DNA of 64,000 bases from Scalesia atractyloides. Taxonomy: Eukaryota; Streptophyta; Magnoliopsida; Asterales; Asteraceae. The translations under genes were made by a program, and so were the position numbers. This document shows, one piece after another, positions 22,260 through 33,990 of this stretch. How positions within the stretch are numbered: the stretch's first letter is position 1; each line of letters opens with the position of its first letter. The notes below the pieces were generated by a model that did no database searches, had not been told where the DNA came from, and saw only the letters and a program-made list of their open reading frames with translations. Location: assembly GCA_947069175.1 (NCBI GenBank), contig CAMTDV010000022.1, positions 37,599,476 through 37,663,475 on the forward strand, read 5' to 3'.

Positions 22260-23600
22260 ACGTGACACTCAAGGCAACATTACCATGACACAAGCAGAGC
22301 TGACTGCGTTTATCCAGCAGCATGTAGCCGAGGCCATGGCTACTCATAATCAGAACAACGTGAATGTTCAAACTTAAAATCCGCAGGGCAGCGGTAAATT
22401 TTAATCTCTTCTAAATTTATACAATCTAAACTACTAATGCAATCGGTATTTATCCCACATAATTACCTAAGGTTATTTTTGTGAATTTTAATATGTAAGG
22501 TATGGGGGTAAACCCCTACAAGATGTTCTTGGATGCTAAGCCCACTAAGTTCACTTGGGAAGAAGGACCTATTGGCTTGGTCCGCTGGTTGGAAAAATCA
22601 GAATCTGTTTTCGCTATGTGCAACTGCCGACCTGAGAACCGGGTTAAATACACGGCTTCCACTTTGGAAGACGGTCCTTTGAGCTGGTGGAACGCCAGAG
22701 TTCAACTTTAGGGTCTAGAGGCAGCAAACACCATGGGATGGGATGCGTTTAAGGAACTTATTCAGGAAGAGTACTATCCTTGGGATCGAGTTCATCAGTT
22801 AGAACAGGAGTTGTGGGTGCTCAAAATGCAGGGATCGGAAATCGAGGCAAGGAAGCATTATGGTTTAGTCTCTCTGTGTCCGACATGGCTAGTCATGCAC
22901 AAACAGGTGGAGTTATACTTGAAGGTTTGGCCCTGAAAACGGAATGGTGATGTCAGTAATTTGGTCACCGTTCAGCAGGCTATGCATCTAGCACACAAGT
23001 TAATAGATAAGGCCATTGAACAGGGAAGGCTACCACAAGAAAGGTTCATCTTCGGGCACATCTGACAAAAAGATGAAGTGGGAAAGCAATTCCTCAAAGC
23101 CAGCATTATCAGGTCAAAACTAGTAGAGCTCCTAAAAGCGGTTCAACAACAACAACCGCAACTTTAATAATCAGCAGTTTGGTAACTCCAACAATAACAC
23201 CCAGGGTCAGGGTGGTTATGCGGGCAAAAAGCCCTTCTGCAATAGATGTTCCCGACATCACACTGGTCAATGTAATTCATGCCAATGATGCGGCCAGATA
23301 GGCCACTCTACTAAGAATTGTCGTGTGAATACTCAGCAGAGGTCAAACAACAATCAGTCCCAACCTCAGTAGTCAGGGGTTACAAGGTCTTGCTTTTAGT
23401 GTTGTAGCACGAATCACTTTAAGAAGGATTGCCCATAATTAACAGGGGTAACAGTGCTGGAAACAAGGATCAGGGTAATGCTGGGAACGCGGGTAGTGGC
23501 AGCGGGGCGAAAGGTCATGCATTCACGCTAGGCAAAGGTAAGGCGCGACTTAACTCAAATGTTGTTTCTGGAAAAATTCCTTTGAATAACTGTTTTGCAA
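22260..23600 (+). pseudogene. Element B gag with putative intron
   Basis: The frame starts with M-T-Q-A-E-L-T-A-F-I-Q-Q-H (22287) and, after a likely intron (22394-22499), continues with G-V-N-P-Y-K-M-F-L-D-A-K-P, the Retrotrans_gag core (W-W-N-A near 22690, E-Y-Y-P-W-D-R near 22770, Q-L-E-Q-E-L-W) and Cys-rich knuckles at about 23235-23430 (C-N-R-C, C-G-Q-I-G-H, C-x-x-C-C with H-F-K-K-D-C). Several stops and frameshifts are present. Gag forms the particle and packages RNA. Confidence 0.8.
22394..22499 (+). other. Putative 106-bp intron in element B gag
   Basis: GTAAAT donor at 22394, a CTACTAAT-type branch region near 22431-22440, and an AG acceptor at 22498-22499. The coding frame on both sides is phase 1 and joins to give S-G-M-G-V-N-P. 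Element I has a same-phase putative intron at the same place (52392-52466). The intron itself is AT-rich and does not read. Confidence 0.5.
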
Positions 23601-24110
23601 ATATGATATTTGATTCCAGTGCTGATAGAAGTTTATTAGTCATTTAGGAAACGGTTAGACATTGCCCAGTGTCGCTAGAAACCAACTACACTATAGAGTT
23701 AGCTGATGGTAAAACAGTAGAAGTAACCCACATTCTCAAAGGGTGTCAGCTCTCTCTTACTGGTAACACTTTTGACATAAACCTAATGCTAGCTACGCTG
23801 GGTAGTTTCAATAGTGGTTGGTATGGACTAGTTGTCAAAAAACTGGGCTGAAATAATTTGTCGCGAAAAGGTTATTCGCATTCCTCTTCCTAGTGGTGAA
23901 ACTCTGTCCATTCAGGGCGATCAAAGCGGAGTCGTTTCGGATATCATCTCCTTTATGCAGTCACAAAAATATCTTCACAAGAAAAATTCGGTAGCCATTC
24001 TTGCTCTTATCACCACACCATCGATGGGCGAGAGGAAAATCGAGGACATTCCTATTTTATGCAACTTCCCTGAGTTTTTCCTGAAGATTTTCCTGGCCTC
24101 CCACTCATAG
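23600..24110 (+). pseudogene. Element B protease
   Basis: The active-site region near 23610-23640 reads F-D-S-S-A-D-R-S-L, where gypsy proteases of this clade have D-T-G-A-D-R-S. The central Gly is replaced by Ser, so this copy would be inactive. The following V-E-V-T-H-I-L-K-G-C-Q-L and L-A-T-L-G-S-F blocks (23700-23815) and the I-E-D-I-P-I-L linker near 24040 confirm the identity. Frameshifts occur near 23820 and 24070. Confidence 0.8.
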
Positions 24111-24960
24111 GCAAGTCAAATTCGAAATCCAATTGGCAAACCACGCGACTCAATCGCCAGAGCTCCTTACCGTCAAGCGCCGTCTGAACTACAAGAACTA
24201 TCAACTAAGCTGCAGGAGCTATTGGATAAAGGTTTTATCCGTCCTAGCTCATCCCCGTGGGGAGCTCCGGTACTTTTTGTCAAGAAAAAGGATGGAACTT
24301 TTCCTATGTGTATCGACTACCGGGAACTTAATAAGGTTACTATCAAGAATCGATATCCATTGCCGCGTATTGATGATCTTTTTATCAACTTCAGGGATCG
24401 AGCTAGTATTCTCAGATTGACCTAAGGTCAGGTTATCACCAGCTCCTCGTTAGAGAGGAAGACATCTCAAAAACCGCATTCCGTACTTGGTATGGCCATT
24501 ATGAATTCTTGGTCATGCATTTGGTCTCACCAATGCACCCGTAGTATTCATGATCTCATGAACCGCGTGTGTAAACCATATCCTGACACGTTTGTCATCG
24601 TGTTCATTGATGACATACTAATTTCCTCGAAGAGCAAGGAGGAGCATGAAGAGCATCTACGGATACTATTGGAGTTACTGCAACGGGAAAAGCTATATGC
24701 CAAGTTCTCCAAATATGATTTCTGGATTCACGAGGTTCAGTTTCTAGGGCATATAGTGAACAGCAGGGTATTCATGTTGATCCAGCTAAGATAGAGGCTA
24801 TCAAGAACTGGGAAGCATCCAAGACTCCAACGGAAATAAGACAGTTTCTAGGATTGGTAGGCTATTATCGTCGTTTTATTGAGGGATTCTCAAAAATCAC
24901 TCAACCACTCACCTCCTTGACTCAGAAAGGAACCAAATATATCTGGGGTGACAAACAAGA
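24111..24960 (+). pseudogene. Element B reverse transcriptase
   Basis: Blocks G-F-I-R-P-S-S-S-P-W-G-A-P-V, M-C-I-D-Y-R-E-L-N-K and L-P-R-I-D-D-L-F (24222-24390) are followed, after frameshifts, by the catalytic F-I-D-D at about 24603-24614 and the Q-F-L-G-H-I-V block near 24740. The catalytic pair of Asp is intact, but the ORF is not. Confidence 0.88.
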
Positions 24961-25430
24961 AGAAGCTTTCTAGGTACTGAAATAGAAGCTTTGTAGTGCG
25001 CCTATTTTGTCCCTGTCAGAGGGAACTGAAGACTTCGTGGTGTACTGCGACACTTCCATTCAGGGACTTGGATGTATACTCATGCAACGCGATAAGGTCA
25101 TTGCATACGCATCCCGATAGCTGAAGGTACACGAGAAAAACTACACAACTCATGACTTAGGGTTAGGAGCTATGGTTGTCGCTTTAGAAATATGGAGGCA
25201 CTATCTTTATGGAACCAAGAGGACCATTTAACCAACCACAAAAGCCGTCAACACATTTTTGATCAAAAAGAATTGAACATGCGGCAACATCGCTGGCTTA
25301 AACTTTTAAATGGCTATGAATGTGCCATCTAGTATCATCCGGGAAAGGCTAATGTGGTAGCCGACGCTCTCAGTAGAAAGGAACACGAGAAGCCCCTACG
25401 GGTTTGGTCCTTACAACTCACGATACACTC
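24961..25430 (+). pseudogene. Element B RNase H
   Basis: The V-Y-C-D-T-S start is at about 25038-25056, then Y-A-S-R, E-K-N-Y-T-T-H-D-L and the H-P-G-K-A-N-V-V-A-D-A-L-S-R-K block at about 25334-25380, which is the usual C-terminal end of gypsy RNase H. In-frame stops lie near 24973, 24985 and 25118. Confidence 0.82.
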
Positions 25431-25479
25431 TAAATTACCTGAACAAATCCGCAAAGCTCAGTTGGGGCGGTTAAACCCG

Positions 25480-26590
25480 AAAATCTGAAAGCTGAGAAAT
25501 TACGCAAAATGGAGCATGATTGGGAAACCCAATCAGATGGAACTCGTTACTTTCTTAATCCGGTATGGGTACCTCTCTACGAAAACTTGAGGGAACTCAT
25601 AATGGACGAAGCTCACAAATCAAGGTACTCTGTTCATCCGGATCAGATAAGATGTATCATGATCTTAAAGCAACCTATTGGTGGCCCAACATGAAGGCTG
25701 AAATCGCAACCTATGTCAACAAATGCCTAACATGTGTGAAGGTGAAAGTTGAATATCAAAAGCCTTCAGGGTCAATACATCAAACGGAGATCCCAATGTG
25801 GAAATGGGAACAGATCTCCATGGATTTCATAACAAAACTGCACAGAACACGAGGCGAATACGATACTATTTGGGTGATCGTAGATCGCCTAACGAAGTTA
25901 GCTCATTTCCTTGCGATTAGGAAACATACAAAATGGAGAAACTAACCCAGCTATACATCAAGGAAGTGGTCTCCTAGCATGGGGTACCGACTTCAATCAT
26001 ATCGAATCAAGATGCTCAATTCACTTCACATTTCTAGCAGCCATTACAAAAAGCATTGGGCACGCACTTGGATATCAGCACTGCCTATCATCCCCAAACA
26101 GATGGCCAGAGTGAACACACGATTCAAACACTCGAAGACATGCTTTGAGCGTGTGCTATTGACTTCGAAAATAGCTAGGAAACTCATCTACCATTGGTAG
26201 AATTCTCGTATAATAATAACTATCACACCAGCATACAGGCAGCACCTTTTGAGGCAATGTACGGAAGAAAATGCCGATCACCTGTTTGTTGGACGGAAGT
26301 TGGTGATAGTCAACAAACTGGACCTGAGCTGGTACTTGAAGCAACAAAGAAGATTGTTCAGATTAGAAATGAATGGCAACAGCTCGTGACCGTCAAAAGA
26401 GCTATGATGACCAACAACGTAAACCTCTAGAGTTCCAAGTAGGCGATATGGTTCTACTCAAAGTCTCACCCTGGAAGGGTGTTATCCGTTTTGGGAAACG
26501 CGAAAAGCTAAATCCGTGCTACATTGGACCATTTGAAATCACGAAGAGGATTGGTCTAGTGGCTTACCAATTAAACCTTCCTGATGAACT
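25480..26590 (+). pseudogene. Element B integrase
   Basis: The zinc-domain His pair (D-E-A-H-K-S-R-Y-S-V-H) and C-L-T-C are at 25600-25740. The core's first Asp (M-D-F-I-T) is near 25820, the second region near 26000 is badly broken, and the third (T-D-G-Q-S-E) near 26100 is in another frame. The Y-N-N-N-Y-H-T-S-I and K-C-R-S-P-V-C-W blocks follow at 26205-26300. The GPF/Y module G-P-F-E-I-T-K-R-I-G is at 26528-26560. Confidence 0.85.
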
Positions 26591-26880
26591 CAGTAGGGTT
26601 CATAACATGTTTCATGTCTCAAATCTTTAAAAGAGTTTGTCAGATGAAAACTTAATGGTGCCATTGGATGAGAACCAAGTGGATGAACAGCTGAGGTTTG
26701 TGGAAGAACCAATCGAAATCGTGGACCGTGAGGTCAAGATACGGAGGCACAGTAAAATCTCAATTGTCAAGGTTTGTTGGAACTCTCGGCGTGGACCAGA
26801 GTTCACGTGGGAACGAGAGGACCAGATGAAAGCTAAGTACCCCCAACTCTTTAAAACACGCAACACGGATGGTGCTAACT
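26590..26880 (+). pseudogene. Element B chromodomain
   Basis: After the V-H-N-M-F-H-V-S-N-L end of integrase, the frame at 26637-26882 carries E-Q-L-R-F-V-E-E-P, I-V-D-R-E-V-K-I-R-R, V-K-V-C-W-N-S-R-R-G and F-T-W-E-R-E-D, the chromodomain pattern of plant chromoviruses. It ends in a stop near 26880. The domain is thought to bind histone marks or chromatin proteins to guide insertion. Confidence 0.85.
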
Positions 26881-27081
26881 AAACTTCGGACGAAGTTTCC
26901 TAAAAAGGGGGATACTGCGACAACCCGGTATGTTTACTGTTCACTTACTACTCCGTGGAATTCCTTTAACTGGGGGAGAATGTGGTAACCTCGAAATTTG
27001 GCTTTTATTCCAATTCTGACACCCTACAACACTTTACTCAAGTGAATTTTCGGGACGAAAATTCTTTCAACATGGGAATAA
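26881..27081 (+). other. Polypurine-tract region of element B with older LTR-start-like relics
   Basis: Three modules succeed one another: an ACTTCGGACGAAGT hairpin with AAAGGGGGATACTG and GCGACAACCCGG (26882-26933), TGGGGGAGAATGTGGTAACC (about 26970-26990), and TTTTCGGGACGAAAA with CATGGGAATAATG (27047-27081) just before the present LTR. Each has the look of a purine tract followed by an LTR start. Confidence 0.6.
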
Positions 27082-29577
27082 TGTAACAACACTTTATTAT
27101 ATATACATAATATATATATATATTATTCAGAGATTAGTAACAAAAAAAAAAGAAAAGAAAATATAAAACAACAAACTCACCACTTTTTGGGGCCCATCTC
27201 GCCACTTCTCAGATTAATATGCATATACGTATGCATGTAGGTTAGATCAAGGAAAAAAAACCTAAGGTGCTACTAGCGACAGCAGACGACAAGACCCCCA
27301 TGTTGATCTATAGACGGCAGCAAAACTCCTCGCCCCTTTCCCTCCGGTCGAACGTCGTCTCTTTTCACACTTCATCTCAATAGGTATGATCAGTCATAGT
27401 TTAATTACGTTAACCTTAGTCTATTGGTTGCGTTTTCTTATATATATATTCAGTGTTAAATGTCTATGTTGTACCAGGCTACTTGTGGTTAGATGTCTAC
27501 GTTAGAGCGACTACGGGTTTGGTTAGTTATGAGGTTTATGTTTTTCTTTGCATGAGTTGGACATAAACATCGTTGAGTATAAGAATGTATTGGCTGCGTT
27601 TTATGGATGGATTAAAATATTGAAGCCTTGACGAATAATTGGGTTATTGGGAATTTGTTTTGTTGGGGTTCCATCGAATTACAGGTTCAGGTATGGCTCT
27701 CGGGAGTTGTTGATGGGTTAAACCCGAAAGTTAGTGGTGAGGAAGTTGCTACATTGTCTTATTTGTGATATAAACCTACTGCGAATAAAGTATTTTTAGG
27801 TCGTTGAGTCGTTAGATGGTTGTTTGTGGGATTTGGGTAACGCAACAAAAAGTTATCAAATGGTTACACGCCGACTTTAGTTGGCTGTAACCAGGTCAAA
27901 ACCTAACAAAAATACAATTTTCAAACGCCTAAAATGAACCACTCCGAAGTACAGTTCAAACCGCATTGGTTTCATAATTTTTTGACCTTGTTTGGTCAGT
28001 GAAAACATTTAATTCGTTTCAGTGGTCACAGAAGCGAATTTTCTGCAGAAATTGTGTCGTATGTTCTTTGTCATATCTGGGTGATTAGTTGTAGTTAACT
28101 TATGAAATTTATACAGTGATAGGTCCTAAGTGTCTTTACGAATCTCCAGTTGTAATCGACACGTTTTGATACTCTGGAATTTTTAAATAAAAATTTAGTG
28201 GACAGGGGGCAGAATAATCAAAATTCAGACCACTCTCTATTGTATGATTTTTTGTGCAAAATCTGTAAGGAATTAGGCTCTACAAATTTTACACTAGCAC
28301 ATAGTAAACTTTTAACACGTGTAAATTTTTGGGAATTTTTGGTGACCTGTAACTATTTTATAATAATCCCTAAACACAGCCGAAAATCTGGAAAAGCTAA
28401 TTGTGTGTGTAAAAGAAAACTTGTGCATGAAATCAACTTATTTCCTTGTGGCATGTGGATGTTTGCTTGTCATGTGTTTGCAACTTGCATGACATGTCAT
28501 GTTATATGCTTAACTGAGATATGTGCTAAGTGTTATTGTGTGCAATAAAACGTGCGTTAACATTAAAACTAATCAAAAGGGTAACCGTTCTTGGAAGCGA
28601 TTGACTGGACACAACACTTGCTTTTGAATTCTTACCGAGCAAATTAAGGTGAGTTCACGACCCTACTTTTAAATGGTTTTAAATACAGGGGGAGAATACA
28701 TGTGCTCGCTACGATATAGTAGCATTACATCGATAAACTTACAACAACGTGTTACGGTTTAGTAACATGCAAGTTTTTCTAAATTGATTTGAGTTATGTA
28801 ATACGGTTTTGGTCACAAAGTAGCATATCACTTTAAGTCCCCTCTTAACTTTACCAGCCGTTAGTAATGAATCTTTAACGAGGAAGTTTATGGTAGTACT
28901 ACTGGCACCAACAAGCCCCACCCGAGCTAGTCGCGCTAGCCATACCGGTAAAGGTCTAACGGTGTTGAATTTGCCTAACATAGTCATGGTTGGTGATAGC
29001 CTGACACCTTCAGGGGCAACAATGTGAGCTTCGGTCTGGAGTCTTTGGTGACAAAATCTAGGCTAGCTACCTACAAATACAACATGAACATGGAAATCAA
29101 TTTGGGGTTCTTGATACGGGATTGGATCAAGGATAACTTATACATTTATGATTCGGGATAGAATCAGGGGAAAAAATTTATTACACCCTGGTTCGGGTTT
29201 GAACTGGTGGCCATTTGGGAAATAACCAAAACAAACTAAAACCTGTGAACTCACTCATCAATTGTGTTGACACTTGTTCTTTGCATGTTTTCATAGGTGG
29301 CTGAGGATTCACGAGCACGAGTAGGCAGTCCCGCATGAACCTTCCAAACTATTTTTTTTAAAGTTGCATTATTTACAACTCATTATGTTGGTTTACCGTT
29401 TGTGTTGGCGCTACAAGATATATTTTCAAACTTTGTTATGCTTCCGCAACTTTATTTTATTTAGCGTCAAAACTTGGTTTTATTCATACAGAGGTCCATC
29501 TATATAGTCATGTGTTGATGATCTGGTTTGTCATGCGCCTCGTGGTAAACCCTCTTGTGGAATTTGACGGTGTGACA
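27082..29577 (+). repeat. Element B second LTR (2496 bp)
   Basis: Starts TGTAACAACAC and ends GGTGTGACA. It aligns with the first LTR but keeps about 300 bp (28375-28680) missing there, and the (TA)n tract after the start differs. It repeats the three hairpins (28708-28723, 28751-28766, 29149-29166) and the block ACAAGCCCCACCCGAGCTAG at about 28910. It is followed directly by another primer-binding site, not by host sequence. Confidence 0.88.
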
Positions 29578-29580
29578 GAT

Positions 29581-29592
29581 TGGTATCAGAGC
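29581..29592 (+). other. Primer-binding site of element B, second copy
   Basis: TGGTATCAGAGC lies 3 bp after the second LTR, repeating the layout at 20796. A normal 3' LTR would not be followed by this site. Confidence 0.9.
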
Positions 29593-29736
29593 TCATCGGT
29601 TATAGAGAATTAGGTTGCATTCAGACCTAGACTATACTCACGAATACGATACAACACCACTATATGATTTGTATGTTGCCCTATTTGTAATGTGATTCTA
29701 TGATACATACTTATGTTATATCTAAATTTAACAGGA

Positions 29737-30457
29737 ATGTTTAACTATAACTCTAGCTCTAGCTCTCACGGATCTAGCGACAGGTCGGACGCACCCGATT
29801 CGTCCCAACTTACTCCTTACTTAGCGGTACAAGTTCATGCTGAGGCACTAAAAGAGGAAATGAAGTACGAACCTTTTGTCGTACGCAATCGATACTACAA
29901 TGGGGATTGGAGCTGGTATCCTCGAATTATTAAGGAGATCATTGCTGAGGAAGAGGTCCCACCCAAGACACTCGGGAGTACCCGTGCGTTGATCGGCCTG
30001 TCATAGGTGAACTTCCACCGATTAAGTTTCTACTTGAGGAAGCTTTCGCAGGGTTTGTAGCTAAGATAACTAGGGTAGTCCGCAATATGCAGGAGGCAGC
30101 AGGAGCTATCACTGACTTGATTGAGAGCAACACGAAACTAAAGAAGGAGGTGAACCAACTAAAGGGGTCGCTTCAGGCCAGCAACACTCGGGCTGATAAC
30201 CTCCAAGAGATGGTGGTAGCACTGACACATTAGGTTATCGACCTCAATGAACGAACAAAGATGATAGAGAACCACATTATAGCTACTGAGCAGAATAACC
30301 AGGCAATGGAGGAAGAGGATCCGGACAAAGACGTAGAGGAGGAACCAGAGGAGTCAACTGCAGAGGCAGCGGCTAACGAAGACTGAACATGTGGGATGGC
30401 GAGATCGATGACTTAAGACTCGTTATCTAATTATTCTATTTCCATTTTATTTCAACT
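29737..30457 (+). pseudogene. Element B upstream ORF, second copy, truncated flank
   Basis: This repeats the ORF at 20952-21632 with the Ser-rich start, the Q-V-H-A-E-A-L-K-E-E block, the I-I-K-E-I-I-A-E-E-E block (in frame here, unlike the first copy), the heptad region and the acidic tail (with a short extra Glu-rich insert near 30340). The match to the first copy ends at about 30457, where copia gag begins. Confidence 0.65.
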
Positions 30458-31400
30458 TATCTCAATCGGTGTGGAATGCCTTGAGGGTAAAAGTCCAATG
30501 TAGCACTCAAATGATAAAAAGCAATAAGGCATTGTTAAAGAAAGACTTTGATATCTTCAACTTGCTGAAAGGTGAATCAATGAAACAGTTGATCGAGAGG
30601 TACTATCACATCGTTGTAGAGATGAAAAGGCTTGGTATTCAGAAAGAAAATGAAAAGTTAGTGGATAAACTGGCTGATGCACCATCCGAGGAGAATGGTC
30701 TACATATGTTACAATTTAGAATATAGTTCTCTCACATTGTCAATATTCATCAAGCAGCTAGAAGGTCATGAGCTCGAGATGCAGAAATGGAAACGACCAA
30801 AGGTTCACAAATCTAGCAAGACGTGAATCTGTATTACAAGGGAAGTCCAAATGCAAGTGTCCAAAGTCCAAAATATACACCGTGTTAAGTTCAAATAGTA
30901 CTTCAAGTTCTTCATCTTCGAATTCTAGTGGAGGTTTCCAATCATTCCCAACACACATAATTCACCTCAAACACTGCAATCTTCACAAAGCTCAAATAAC
31001 TTTCAAAGCACACAAAACAACTCAAACCAGAGAATTCTACAATGCAACATTACCTGAATCTCGAGAATGCTCAATATTTCACAGATAACACTACAAAACG
31101 ACATATGACACTGCTTGCATCTGTTCTTTAATTGTATGGAAGTTTGGTGGGTGGTAATATTGGAAATCTAAACATGAAAAAGAAGATTATGACCAAATTG
31201 ATCCGGAGGAGTTGCAATTGATCGATATCAAGTGGTGTTGCTTTGATTTTTCGCTGAGCGCAAAGATTCATGGAGATTACGGATCGAAACAATTTGGGTG
31301 GTTTAGATGGAAAGCTAGGATTCAATAAGTCGAAAGTCATGTGTTTCAAATGCAGAGAAATAGGCCATCTCAAAAGAGAATATCCAAACCGTGAAGTCAA
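30458..31400 (+). pseudogene. Element C gag, central part with zinc knuckle
   Basis: The frame 30469-30726 reads W-N-A-L-R-V-K-V, M-I-K-S-N-K-A-L-L-K-K-D-F-D and L-V-D-K-L-A-D-A, the copia Gag (UBN2-type) helical region. A knuckle C-F-K-C-R-E-I-G-H-L-K-R-E-Y lies at about 31343-31385; the fourth ligand Cys is replaced by Tyr, so it may not bind zinc. Confidence 0.8.
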
Positions 31401-33543
31401 CAACAACCAAAATCCGTTTGCAGACGATTATTATAAGAAAGCAATCTATCACAAGACGTCACCACCTCAAACTACATCGAGAATGATTCAGATCGAGGAT
31501 GGTTCGTCAAGTTCAAGGATAAAGCTCTCGTTGTTTCCCAAGAAGACGAAGGCTTCAACTGGAACAAATACATTTCAAAGCCTGAAAGCATTGCATTGTT
31601 GGCTGAGATCATAGAAGAACCAGTTGAAGAAGAATATTCTGAAGCAACCGTTAATGAAGCACCAATTGATGAATAGTATACTCCTTTGGAAGATATATTT
31701 CATAGTGCATTTAAACATTTGGTACAACCTGATACGTATAAAAATTTTTGTAGGTTATTCAAACAAATTACTTGGTGCGCTGTGAAGAAGAGTCAAAGCC
31801 GGAAGTTGAAGAATTGATTGACGTAACCAAAGAGATGACTGCAGAGAACCCTATGGTGATTGCTAACAAAGCAATGATGGCGAACCTAAAAGAGGTAGTC
31901 TCTAAACAGGTTCAAGATACGGTAAAAGAGTCGGTCGGTGAGAAGGGTAAGTCCAGATAATTGAAGTTGAAAAACCTTGCAAAAAATACATGGAGCCTTG
32001 CAAGGAGTGTGCTGAAAAAGATGATAAACATAAACTTTTGAAAAAACTTTCTGATAATCTGTCGAGTGATTACAAAGAAGCATATGACAAGTTGTGTTAT
32101 ACAATTAAACAATTTGAACAAACAAGTTGAGAGGACGGTGCTACACTTTCGATGCTTAAAGCAAGTGTTATGGACAAACAAATGGCCATAAACATTCACC
32201 TTAACACGATTGCTAAGCTCAAAAGTGAATTATAGGCTGTCAGAATTGAAATTGAAAGGGTCAACAAGTTGTTGATCAGTTACTCAACTTCATCATATTT
32301 GATCGATCATATTCTCCCGAAACAATCAGAAAAAATGAAAACAGAAGAAAATGATTACTCTCAAAACAAAGGTATAAGTTACAATCGAGTTCCACCCCCG
32401 GGTGTAGGAAAGTTATTTAAAGAGAAAGCCTTATGGTGTGGATAAGGCGCTTAAGTTGAAACTTAAAACTGAACAAAAAGATGAGCTGCCAGAAAACTTG
32501 ATGTAACTTACACCAAATCTAATGAAGAGTGTAAGTCGGTTGTGGTTAAAACTGTGGTAGAAAATGTTTTGGGAAGTGAAAGTGATAACATTGATTTTGA
32601 GAGTGTTGAGTCGAAGTTAAAAAAACAAGTTCAAGTTCACCTTCTGAAAATGAAGAAAGCTTTCATAAGAATTATCTTAAAAAATCAGAATCTAGTTCGG
32701 ATGATGATCCTAATATGGTTGCATACACAATGAAAGGATCTAACAAACTATATTATAATCAAGAGTTCCCGATTCAGAATGTGAATCTTGAAAAAGTTGA
32801 ACAAGTCTTTAAGTTGGTTGAAGTAAGCTTGTCTGAACTTGAAAATTTGAACGCATCTTACTATTCTAAACCCAAACGTTCTTATAATAACAAATACAAA
32901 GGAAAGAACTATCCGGAGAACAAAAGAAAAGGGTTGGGATATGTTAAGAAAAATAACGAAAAAATTAAAGAATGTAAAATTTGTTTTCGGAACAAGTTAG
33001 AAAGTGAAAAGCAGAATTTGGCTAAGTCACAATCAAAAGATGAGTTTTATGCCGAAAAGAAGCGCCATGAGCACGTTCAAAATCCTCTGTTGGAAACGAC
33101 AGTAGGACATGCTTCAAATGTCAATGTACCCAGACTAACTCTAAACCTATTTACAACGTCAAGAAGTCGTCAAAGATGAGAAACTGAAAACTCCAAAGTT
33201 TGTTCCAACATATATTTTGAAAAGAAACAACGAATCTAACATAGTGCTACCAACAAATTCAAATGTTTCAAACAAAGAAGTGGTGAATCATCAAACAAGA
33301 ATGATCAAAAAGATTCAAAATTTACACTAAACAAGCATTTTCAAAAAAACAAACTTGGGTGGTCAAAACAAAACCAACTTCTGAGAATAGCAAAATAACT
33401 GTTCCAACAACGACTGATAAAATAGTTGAGGTTGAACAAGCTGTTGAAATCAATAAAAATGGTAAGAGTGTTTGTGAGTTAAAATATGACATCCCGAACC
33501 CGCCCAGGACCACTAAGGTTTGGGTCTCTCTGTTCAAGTAATT
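31401..33543 (+). pseudogene. Element C gag, long charged C-terminal part
   Basis: Broken frames (31772-31960, 32542-32733, 32715-33179, 33359-33541) give a Glu/Lys-rich, probably coiled-coil region, then S-N-K-L-Y-Y-N-Q-E-F-P-I-Q-N and a Lys-rich basic tail. It ends with the conserved D-I-P-N-P-P-R-T-T-K-V-W-V-S-L-F-K and a stop at 33539-33541, just before pol. The same ending is in D and E. Confidence 0.7.
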
Positions 33544-33555
33544 GCTTAATTACAT

Positions 33556-33990
33556 GTGCAGGGGATCCCGAGATCGATCATCTCAAAGTGTATAATGGAT
33601 AGTGGTGCTTCTCGACATATGACAGGAATGTTATCCTTGCTTTATGATGTCAAATCAATCCATGGAGGCTATGTTGGGTTCATGGGTAATCAAGGTGGAA
33701 GGATACTCGGTGAGGGGATTCTAACAAATGGTGTGAGGTCTTTTGACAAAGTCAACTACATAGCCGAATTAGAGAATAACTTGCTGGGTATTTCCCAGAT
33801 TTGTGATAAGAAGTTCACGACACACTTCACAGATAAAGAATGTTTAATTCTGAAGCCGAGATTCAATGTACCCGAGGAATGGATCCTGATGTGAACTCCT
33901 TGAGAAAATGATTTGTATATCCTCGATATGAGTGTTGCTACAACTATGACAAAAACTACACAATGCTTCGTATCGAAAGCAACAAAAAAG
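33556..33990 (+). pseudogene. Element C protease
   Basis: I-M-D-S-G-A-S-R-H-M-T-G at about 33592-33630 is the copia protease active site. It is followed by G-G-R-I-L-G-E-G-I-L-T-N-G, V-N-Y-I-A-E-L-E-N-N-L-L and I-S-Q-I-C-D-K-K-F. A stop at 33892 lies after the E-E-W-I-L block. An ATG at 33553-33556, in the conserved junction word, is a possible start. Confidence 0.85.

Larger units (their letters stand above)
18607..30457 (+). mobile_element. Element B: Ty3/gypsy chromovirus in LTR-internal-LTR-partial internal layout
   Basis: An LTR (18607-20792) is followed by a primer-binding site, a small ORF, gag, protease, RT, RNase H, integrase and chromodomain, then a second LTR (27082-29577). Instead of ending there, the sequence has another primer-binding site and a second copy of the first ORF, cut at about 30457. 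Such a tandem arises by unequal recombination between elements. It was inserted into the 5' LTR remnant of D. A deletion then removed the end of the second copy, the rest of the D LTR and a short piece of C gag. Confidence 0.85.

Noticed and set aside
28198..28548. 116-codon open frame in LTR B as a Cys-rich small protein
   Set aside because: It lies in the LTR segment missing from the other LTR copy, has no start context or family, and similar sequence in LTR I has no matching frame.
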